A stretch of 11,233 nt of DNA from an uncultured Paraglaciecola sp. (lineage in GTDB: Bacteria > Pseudomonadota > Gammaproteobacteria > Enterobacterales > Alteromonadaceae). Positions 1 to 6,209 of the stretch are shown piece after piece (the stretch's first letter is position 1; each line of letters begins with the position of its first letter). The DNA is taken from NCBI GenBank assembly GCA_905479025.1, contig CAJQKX010000247.1:1-11233 (forward strand), written 5' to 3'. The notes under the pieces were generated by a model. That model was not told the DNA's origin, searched no databases, and was given only the letters and a program-made list of their open reading frames with translations. Both the position numbers and the translations under genes were made by a program.

Positions 1-13
1 AGGAAAAGCTATA

Positions 14-32
14 CTAAAAGCTACACTTTTAG
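14..32. repeat. Small perfect inverted repeat (7-bp stem)
   Basis: CTAAAAG at 14-20 and CTTTTAG at 26-32 are exact reverse complements around a 5-base loop. The stem is AT-rich and has no following T-run in either direction, so it is not a convincing intrinsic terminator. It could be the end of a transcript entering from the left, or chance. Confidence 0.35.
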
Positions 33-137
33 ATTGGCTCTTATTAGGCTGCATTAGACCCTATTGAACTCGACCAATGAACCCTCCAACCAACACCCCT
101 ACACTTACGCAAAAACATGAGCCTCGACGGCATAATC

Positions 138-163
138 CCCCAGCGGCACTTCTACCACTGGGG
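138..163. repeat. GC-rich inverted repeat in intergenic DNA
   Basis: CCCCAG at 138-143 pairs with CTGGGG at 158-163 across a 14-base loop. The sequence after it on the plus strand (ACTTTCT) is only weakly T-rich. The surrounding 105-210 is richer in GC than its neighbours and is open on both strands, as is often seen in dispersed palindromic intergenic repeats. It may instead be a weak terminator. Only one copy is visible in the window. Confidence 0.35.
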
Positions 164-257
164 ACTTTCTAATCAGAGCAATACCTACCCCAACTCTCAG
201 AAATTTAGATTACAATGCTAGCCCACTCCCCTAACCTAAACTCGATATAACAATTTA

Positions 258-560
258 ATGAAAATATTAAATATCTACGACGAAAAGGATGATGCCGAAG
301 AGGCATTGCTTAAGATCACCGGCGACAAAAAAGTAGTCAGCGATAGAGAAGATAACAAAGTTATTTATAAGCTGTTTGGACAAGCCACCTGGTCAAACTT
401 TTACCAAATGGATATGTTTAACCTGAAAGAGCTTAAAAAAATAGTAGAAGCCAAGAAAAACGATAAGGACTATGACGTAAACAGACACAATGAAATACTG
501 CAGATGCTAAAGTATTCCTCCCGGAGCTTTGATTTAGATATACCAGAACACTGGTTGTAA
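258..560 (+). CDS. Hypothetical protein, 100 aa
   Basis: I do not recognise this protein. It is small, highly charged and soluble-looking: no signal peptide, no membrane segment, no cysteines, and many Lys/Asp/Glu residues. The middle (about residues 39-70) has aromatic residues followed by a Lys-rich, probably helical stretch, and the C-terminus ends in a proline/tryptophan segment. The ATG at 258 follows AT-rich DNA without a clear Shine-Dalgarno motif, so the start rests on ORF length alone. It converges on the BREX operon and ends 55 bp from the brxA stop. The protein-like composition and a length well above chance in AT-rich DNA argue for a real gene. Its position beside a defence operon could make it an accessory or cargo gene, but nothing in the sequence shows a function. 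Confidence 0.55.
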   Translation: MKILNIYDEKDDAEEALLKITGDKKVVSDREDNKVIYKLFGQATWSNFYQMDMFNLKELKKIVEAKKNDKDYDVNRHNEILQMLKYSSRSFDLDIPEHWL

Positions 561-570
561 TTCGTACAGG

Positions 571-605
571 TAGACCACGCGTCTCAAAACAGAATGACAG
601 GTCTA
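571..605. repeat. Weak inverted repeat between convergent genes
   Basis: TAGACC at 571-576 and GGTCTA at 600-605 are inverted copies in the 55-bp gap between the convergent 100-aa ORF and brxA. An alternative shorter stem (AGAC at 572-575 with GTCT at 581-584) overlaps it. The position suits a shared transcription end. There is no T-run after either arm and the 23-base loop is long, so an intrinsic terminator is not demonstrated. Confidence 0.25.
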
Positions 606-615
606 GTAAGTATAG

Positions 616-1341
616 CTAATGCTTCAAACCAACCAAGGTACTTCCTACACCCTCAAGGACCACTTCAACAAGATTTGAAGACTGGACATTAAAATAGCCA
701 TGAGCGATTTCAAATGGAAACCAAGCTGGGTCAGAAGTAATATCATCGATAGACAATCTGTCTTTATCAGAAGAGAACAGAACCGATGAATATAACCAAG
801 TTACTAATTCACTATTCTGCAGCTGAATTTTACTACCCGGCTTTATAGCTGACTTGCCAGTAGACTCCAATACTCCCCACTGGATAAGACTCTGAAGATA
901 CCTCGCTGCTGCTCGCCGAATACTATCTCTATCGCCCACTGACTCAATGACTCGACGATTGAACTCGGCATTAGTCACTTCATCCTGCAGTTTAAACAGC
1001 CTACCTAATATTTTACTCAGCGATAAAAAATACGGATAAGTCGCTATACTCATACCGTAATGTATTGCCAACCGCTCTGTGCCATTTGCTGACTTAAACA
1101 ATTCTGCCGCTTCAGCTTTGAAAGGCTCTTCTACACTCGTTGATTTTGCCCAGGTCGCCGTCAGTATATTTTTAGTTTTACGACGACTGGTTTCCCCAGC
1201 AATAGATGACAACAAAAACTCATCAAGTTTTTCATTAATCTCATTGAGACTATTGCCAGCCAAAATCAGTTTGGCAGCCTGGTCCATCCAAGCTTTTTCA
1301 ACGTAGCGATCAAATCCAACAAGAGGCTTCTTACCTTTCAT
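616..1341 (-). CDS. brxA: BREX protein BrxA (DUF1819)
   Basis: A 241-residue protein matching the BrxA/DUF1819 family in size, position and pattern: an N-terminal helical part, the segment SRRKTKNIL at 52-60 followed by TATW, a central ERLAIHYGM stretch (89-97), and a basic helical segment RRAAARYLQSLIQWGVL (142-158) resembling a winged-helix DNA-binding region. BrxA is a small conserved BREX component found next to the core genes, and family members have been described as DNA-binding. It is the last gene of the type 3 order. The ATG overlaps the end of pglZ by 11 bases and has a good GAGG motif 5 bases upstream, inside the pglZ coding sequence, so translational coupling is likely. No membrane segment is apparent, despite the old 'inner membrane protein' label of DUF1819. 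The family call rests on pattern and context. Confidence 0.85.
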   Translation of the reverse strand: MKGKKPLVGFDRYVEKAWMDQAAKLILAGNSLNEINEKLDEFLLSSIAGETSRRKTKNILTATWAKSTSVEEPFKAEAAELFKSANGTERLAIHYGMSIATYPYFLSLSKILGRLFKLQDEVTNAEFNRRVIESVGDRDSIRRAAARYLQSLIQWGVLESTGKSAIKPGSKIQLQNSELVTWLYSSVLFSSDKDRLSIDDITSDPAWFPFEIAHGYFNVQSSNLVEVVLEGVGSTLVGLKH

Positions 1342-3361
1342 TCAAACCTCTTTTTACTCTGATATAGGGCACAACAACTTCTTCAATAGCAATACCACCA
1401 TGCCCCACAATACTTTCACCTTTTGCTACAAAGGCTGCACGCCCCTTCATCACCACAGGCCAATAGTCATTTGGCAAGCCTGTACGGGGCCAGATAGCGG
1501 TATCTGAGTCAGAAAAGTCGATACTTTGCATCAGGGCCTCTGTTTTATAGACTCTTGCCCTTTCGCCTCGACTTTCAGCAACAGCACCTTCTTTAATTTT
1601 ACCGGACCCTATAGCTTCGACATTACCGTGATCTGACGTGATGTGGACCGAGTAACCACCCTCCAACAAAGCTTCAATTAGGCGCTGAAGATAACCGCCT
1701 TCTGCCCATAGCTTAACCTGATTATGCATACCTGCTGCGCCTAACTGCATGCCATGCATCATGTCATCGACGGTGTTAATAACCAGACCAACAGCCCGTA
1801 AACGCCTATCACTTAATTCATCAATCAAAGCCTCGACATTATCAGTACCTAAACTCTTTTTATAAAAAACCTGGCTTTCGTCCATCCCATGATCTTGCCA
1901 AAACTGTCGCCAAGCTTTTGGCTCGCTACTGGTCGTCGCAATAGTACTGGCAAACTGATAGGGAGCCTTTGCTGAAAATAGTGCTTGGCGTGAAACTGAA
2001 GTCACCGTGGGCACCCAGGCAAATACAGCTGACTCAACAACATTCACGGCAGCCACTTCACCAAGATCAATTTCTGCTCGGGCGGTAACCCATTGATCAA
2101 CAGCCAGCCCATCTACCAGAATTAACGCAGCTTTCGCTGTCTTTTCACCATCAACTTCTCGCGCCATTACCCTGGGTATATGGTGTAACATCACCGGGTT
2201 TGTTGGTGGGTGGTTATGCAAGCCAGTATATTTATCTAACATCCAATGTGAAAACCGATCATCAACCTTTTGTTGCAGCTCAACATAACTATCGATAATA
2301 TTTTCAGCAGAGTTTAGCTGGCTTTGGTTTGAATAATAACTTGCCGACAACTCCGCCCAGCGATAAGCATATTGCTGCCATTGCTGATGCCTCTCTCCTT
2401 CTTCTGGCAGAGTCTCATCACACAACTTGATCAAGCCAATCACTCGTTTCTTTAACTCTTTATCAGGGTCTTGCAGTACTCCCACTAAGCACCAGTGACC
2501 TATTAGTCGATCCGGCAAGCCCACATCTATGGGAGATAAATACCCTTCAAGAAACAAGTTGTCGATATAAATCCTGACATCATCATGTCCAAAGGGCAGA
2601 ACAATTTTGTCCTCATTGATACCTGATACCTGATAAACAGCCTTTGGCTCTTTAATATCCCGCTCCAGTGACTCAACTACTTCATCAACATACGAAGGCC
2701 AGTGCCTCTGCAAAAACGCAAAGAAACTCTGCTTAGTGGATACAATCTCTTCAAGAGGCCAAGACACAAACTGCTTACGCTGGGCTATTAAGGCAATCAA
2801 TCGCTGTTTAAGTAAATAGGGTAACTCAACATCCCTATAATGCAGACGTAACAGACTTCGCAGTAAATCTGAGGAAGTTTGTATAACCTCAGGGGCTAAC
2901 TTAAACACGTGTCGAAGTACAAAGTCGCAACTAGAAGACTCATTCATCTGCCCTGGTGCATACTCTTCAAGTGCTGTACCCAGTGCATTTAACTCTTCTG
3001 CCTGTAGTGATTTAAGCACTGAGTATGCGAGTTCAGGGAAACAGTCCCCCAGTGATACTGACAAACGTTTAGCCTTGCAGAGCAAGTCATAAGGCAGCGC
3101 ATTAATATCATTATTATCAGAATCAACACTGATAACGCAGCCGCCTTGATCGGCAATTAGCTGTGTAGATAAAAAATGTCTAAGTTCAATTGAATCTTCA
3201 TAGAAATACAACTGAAAGCCGTTTTCCACTATCACCTTTTGCAATGACTCCTCTGCCAATAGACAATCAGGGTCATCAGCCACATAAGACGTCGCCAACC
3301 GGCCATCCAATTGCCCAAGTATTTTCTGCTGCCAAGCCGGCAATGTTTTTATATCAACCAC
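1331..3361 (-). CDS. pglZ: BREX type 3 phosphatase-fold protein PglZ
   Basis: A 676-residue cytoplasmic protein with a PglZ domain (alkaline phosphatase superfamily) in its C-terminal half. Candidate metal-site residues are in the expected order: ALILVDGLA (Asp417), PTVTSVSR (449-458, with the candidate Thr/Ser nucleophile), NTVDDMMHG (529-537, Asp532/Asp533), SDHGN (Asp577/His578), and GHGG (653-656, His654) followed by the EEVVVPYI strand at 660-667. The N-terminal 350 residues are helical and lack motifs I recognise. PglZ is the signature BREX protein, needed with PglX for host methylation and for defence. The start is GTG at 3359-3361, overlapping the helicase stop by 8 bases, with AAGGA 9 bases upstream. 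Its 3' end overlaps brxA. The gene is intact and no key motif is missing. Confidence 0.93.
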   Translation of the reverse strand: MVDIKTLPAWQQKILGQLDGRLATSYVADDPDCLLAEESLQKVIVENGFQLYFYEDSIELRHFLSTQLIADQGGCVISVDSDNNDINALPYDLLCKAKRLSVSLGDCFPELAYSVLKSLQAEELNALGTALEEYAPGQMNESSSCDFVLRHVFKLAPEVIQTSSDLLRSLLRLHYRDVELPYLLKQRLIALIAQRKQFVSWPLEEIVSTKQSFFAFLQRHWPSYVDEVVESLERDIKEPKAVYQVSGINEDKIVLPFGHDDVRIYIDNLFLEGYLSPIDVGLPDRLIGHWCLVGVLQDPDKELKKRVIGLIKLCDETLPEEGERHQQWQQYAYRWAELSASYYSNQSQLNSAENIIDSYVELQQKVDDRFSHWMLDKYTGLHNHPPTNPVMLHHIPRVMAREVDGEKTAKAALILVDGLAVDQWVTARAEIDLGEVAAVNVVESAVFAWVPTVTSVSRQALFSAKAPYQFASTIATTSSEPKAWRQFWQDHGMDESQVFYKKSLGTDNVEALIDELSDRRLRAVGLVINTVDDMMHGMQLGAAGMHNQVKLWAEGGYLQRLIEALLEGGYSVHITSDHGNVEAIGSGKIKEGAVAESRGERARVYKTEALMQSIDFSDSDTAIWPRTGLPNDYWPVVMKGRAAFVAKGESIVGHGGIAIEEVVVPYIRVKRGLNER
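1347..1350 (-). promoter_or_regulatory. Ribosome binding site of brxA
   Basis: GAGG lies 5 bases before the brxA ATG and inside the last codons of pglZ. It supports the chosen start and coupled translation of the two genes. Confidence 0.65.
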
Positions 3362-6209
3362 TAGCCTGCTTCCTTGGTTTTATTCGCAGAATCAATAAAG
3401 CATTCAGCTCGGGTTTAATTTTCTGGCGCACAGAAAAATCTGACAGCCACTGCTTTCGTTCTTGCTGAAGCTTAGCTAGGCGATGAGCTTTCACTTCAGG
3501 TAAGCCAATTCGTTCTATTGATCGTTCCCTGGCTGTAAACCCATATTCGGCCTTCTCCTGTTCCTGCGATAGATTCTCCATATACTTTTTCTTCAACGCT
3601 TCAAAAGTTCCAACTCCAGCCTCTTCAGCTTGCTGTCTGGCAAAGTTATAGACGGAAGTGTGATCAGGCTGTAGGAAGTCATCAGTATCAAGCTGAGCAT
3701 CATTACTTAATAATGCTTCCCAGACCCTTTTTGCTGTAGCGGGAAAAACCTTACCTTCCATTGTTTGATAAACAGGGAAATAAGCCGTTTGTTTAAGGCT
3801 TCTGGATTGAGCTAAGCCAGAGGTATCTAGACTAATCTGCCACAACGACCAAAGACCATCGACAGAATCAGGAATGCTGGGAATATTCACCGTTGGCACA
3901 TGCCGCTCTGACACCCAGTTAGGTAAACTTTGCAACAGACCCCGAATTTTAGGCCTATCCAGTGTGATATGTTCTGCAGCAGGGAAATCTTCGGACAATT
4001 TATTATCGAATAGGCTACTGTCCCAATGCTCCCCATCAGGCCATTGCAGCCGCCAGGTTTGGTCATCATTTCGAACAGCGTTACCACCATTATCTTGTAG
4101 GTAGTTCAGCGTCATACGCTCTATCCAGTAGGGTAACGGGTGTTCGCTAATCTTGCGAGCCTCTGCTGTATCAACCGGACTATCATCGGCAAACAGCTCT
4201 TTGCTGCCCTTACTCGCCGCAGCCTGTTCCTTGAGCTGTTGCAGCGCTTTTTCAATTTCTGCATCAATAGCATCGGGGTTGTTTATTGCCCCCGTGTACA
4301 GCTCATCAAACAGCTGCCCAGCTTGGGCCGAATCTAGTACATCACTGGTCTTATCAACGCCAAACTCTTCAAGAATGATATTAAGCTTCTCTTCCAGCAC
4401 CTCGCGAACTCGGTGCTCAACGGTATCTTCAAAGACCAGATTAAGAGCACGTACCACCTTCTTCTGACCAATACGATCCACACGACCTATGCGCTGCTCA
4501 AGGCGCATGGGATTCCAGGGAATATCGTAATTGATGATGACATGACAGAATTGAAGGTTAAGACCTTCACCACCGGCATCGGTAGAAATCAGTACACGGG
4601 TATCTTCAGCAAAAGATTTTTGTACTTGCTTACGCTCTTCCATACTGAGAGAGCCATTAAGGGTGACCACCGACATACCTCTGTCACGTAGAAAAGCGGC
4701 CATCATCATCTGAGTCGGTACAAATTCGGTGAAGATCAATACTTTGATATTAGGGTCGTCTTCTTCGCGCTGTAACTGGGTAATCCATTCAAGCAGCGCA
4801 TCGGCCTTGGCATCTATTCCCTGCTGCACGCAGTGTTCGGCCAAATCCAAAAGATGTTGTACTTCGGCCTTCTCGTTTTTTAAGGCTTTAATCTTGGTCT
4901 TAGACAGCTCATCGGTTTGCTGCTGGCCATCTAGGTCTTCCCATTCTTCTGTGCTTAATAAAGTTGCCTGCTCGGCCAGTGATGGCTTGCTTAATACTTC
5001 CAAACGCCGTTGCAGAGTAGCGCGTATAGCGGCAGGGCTAGACACAACCAAGCGCTGCATCAGTATCATTAAAAATCCGATAGCATTCTGCTTTGATTCC
5101 AATGCCTGATTGTAGCCTTCACGTACATAGTCCGTGACAGCATCGTAAAGATCACGCTGACTAGCATGGGCTGTTTTCCAAGCCACACTCACCAACTGAG
5201 TTTTACGTGGGCGAAACAATGGCTTACCATCAGCATCAATAGCCTGTCGCTTCTCGGTACGGATGACATAGGGTTGCACCCTCTCCTGAGTAATAGAAGC
5301 CTCATCGGGGAACCGCTCTCTATCCAATAATGACATTAAGCGCTGAAAGCCATCGGACTTCCCTTGGTGAGGCGTTGCCGATAGTAATAAAAAGTAAGGC
5401 GCTGAATCAGCCAAGCCTTGGCCCAGTTTGAAGCGGGCAACGGTATCAGTACTACCTTGTAAGCGGTGGGATTCATCCACCACGATAAGATCCCAGCCCG
5501 CACTGCTCACATCGTCAAATCGTTGCTTGTTGTACTGATTAATTTTATCCAGCCCCCAGCCACGCCGCTTTTCGATCGGTTTGATGGAGTCCATTGGACA
5601 GATCACTTGATCATGACGCTGCCAGATATTCTCGCCTGTATTTGCACCACTAATGACATCACCAGGAATCACCAACTCAAACTGCTCATTAAAGTGGACG
5701 TGCATTTCGCTGACCCACTGTGTCGCCAAACCTTTAGGAGCCACTACCAGTATTCTGCGCACCAAGCCTCTTAGCTTAAGCTCACGCATCACCAGACCCG
5801 CCTCAATGGTTTTACCTAAACCGACTTCATCGGCGAGCAGATAACGAACCTGTGATTTACTAATGGCTTTATTCAAAGCCTTTAACTGATGAGGCAAAGG
5901 AATAACATTACTGCCCATTGGCGCGAGTAAAACTTCCTCTTGCTGGCTGGCTGCCACTCGAGCAGCGGCTGCAAGATAGGCAATAGATGCTGGGCTTACG
6001 GTATTGGCTGCTGTATATGGCGAAACATGGTCGGCATCAACCTTAATCACCGTATCGCTCTGCACTAACCAAACACGGTAACTAACAGCACCCCAAAGGC
6101 TGTTGGCTTCTATGATTCGGCCTGCCTGGCCCGCCCCGTTAAGATCTGTGTCCTGAAGCCATACCCAGTCACCTATTTGGAATACAGCCTTATCGACAGC
6201 CTGATTCAT
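3354..6209 (-). CDS. brxHII: BREX SNF2-family helicase (BrxHII type)
   Basis: A 951-residue superfamily 2 helicase of the SNF2/RapA (HepA) type. Residues 10-65 form a small beta-rich segment (GDWVWLQD...RVWLV) like the SH3/tudor-like N-terminal parts of this group. The ATPase motifs are complete: motif I DEVGLGKT (127-134), Ia VVAPKGLATQW (155-165), II DESH (245-248), III SATP (277-280), IV-like LIFTEF (491-496), V STDAGGEGLNLQ (542-553) and VI QRIGRVDRIGQ (572-582). The remaining 350 residues form a helical, charged C-terminal region rich in Lys and Glu. The gene sits between pglX and pglZ, exactly where type 3 BREX has brxHII. It probably translocates on DNA using ATP in the defence step. 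The ATG at 6207-6209 shares one base with the pglX stop (TAATG), with GAGAG 9 bases upstream. DISARM DrmD is a similar helicase, but the pglZ and brxA neighbours exclude DISARM. Confidence 0.9.
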   Translation of the reverse strand: MNQAVDKAVFQIGDWVWLQDTDLNGAGQAGRIIEANSLWGAVSYRVWLVQSDTVIKVDADHVSPYTAANTVSPASIAYLAAAARVAASQQEEVLLAPMGSNVIPLPHQLKALNKAISKSQVRYLLADEVGLGKTIEAGLVMRELKLRGLVRRILVVAPKGLATQWVSEMHVHFNEQFELVIPGDVISGANTGENIWQRHDQVICPMDSIKPIEKRRGWGLDKINQYNKQRFDDVSSAGWDLIVVDESHRLQGSTDTVARFKLGQGLADSAPYFLLLSATPHQGKSDGFQRLMSLLDRERFPDEASITQERVQPYVIRTEKRQAIDADGKPLFRPRKTQLVSVAWKTAHASQRDLYDAVTDYVREGYNQALESKQNAIGFLMILMQRLVVSSPAAIRATLQRRLEVLSKPSLAEQATLLSTEEWEDLDGQQQTDELSKTKIKALKNEKAEVQHLLDLAEHCVQQGIDAKADALLEWITQLQREEDDPNIKVLIFTEFVPTQMMMAAFLRDRGMSVVTLNGSLSMEERKQVQKSFAEDTRVLISTDAGGEGLNLQFCHVIINYDIPWNPMRLEQRIGRVDRIGQKKVVRALNLVFEDTVEHRVREVLEEKLNIILEEFGVDKTSDVLDSAQAGQLFDELYTGAINNPDAIDAEIEKALQQLKEQAAASKGSKELFADDSPVDTAEARKISEHPLPYWIERMTLNYLQDNGGNAVRNDDQTWRLQWPDGEHWDSSLFDNKLSEDFPAAEHITLDRPKIRGLLQSLPNWVSERHVPTVNIPSIPDSVDGLWSLWQISLDTSGLAQSRSLKQTAYFPVYQTMEGKVFPATAKRVWEALLSNDAQLDTDDFLQPDHTSVYNFARQQAEEAGVGTFEALKKKYMENLSQEQEKAEYGFTARERSIERIGLPEVKAHRLAKLQQERKQWLSDFSVRQKIKPELNALLILRIKPRKQASG

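Larger units (their letters stand above)
1..257. other. Non-coding left flank, no convincing gene
   Basis: I see no credible gene here. A 34-codon open stretch on the plus strand (ATG at 117) and an open minus-strand stretch of similar length (105 to about 208) overlap each other around a GC-rich hairpin and lack ribosome binding sites, so both look incidental. The stretch holds two short inverted repeats, listed separately. A TACAAT hexamer at 211-216 resembles a sigma70 -10 box for the ORF at 258, but nothing like TTGACA sits 16-18 bases before it. The region separates the defence operon from whatever lies to the left. Confidence 0.5.

Noticed and set aside
105..212. Minus-strand open stretch of about 34 codons ending at 105, possibly the tail of a decayed gene
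   Set aside because: No usable start codon near its beginning, no ribosome binding site, and it is mirrored by an equally open plus-strand frame around a hairpin. Better explained as non-coding repeat-like DNA.
1..257. Integron attC site or attachment site at the left border
   Set aside because: No paired core sites of the attC type, no tRNA end and no integrase gene are visible.
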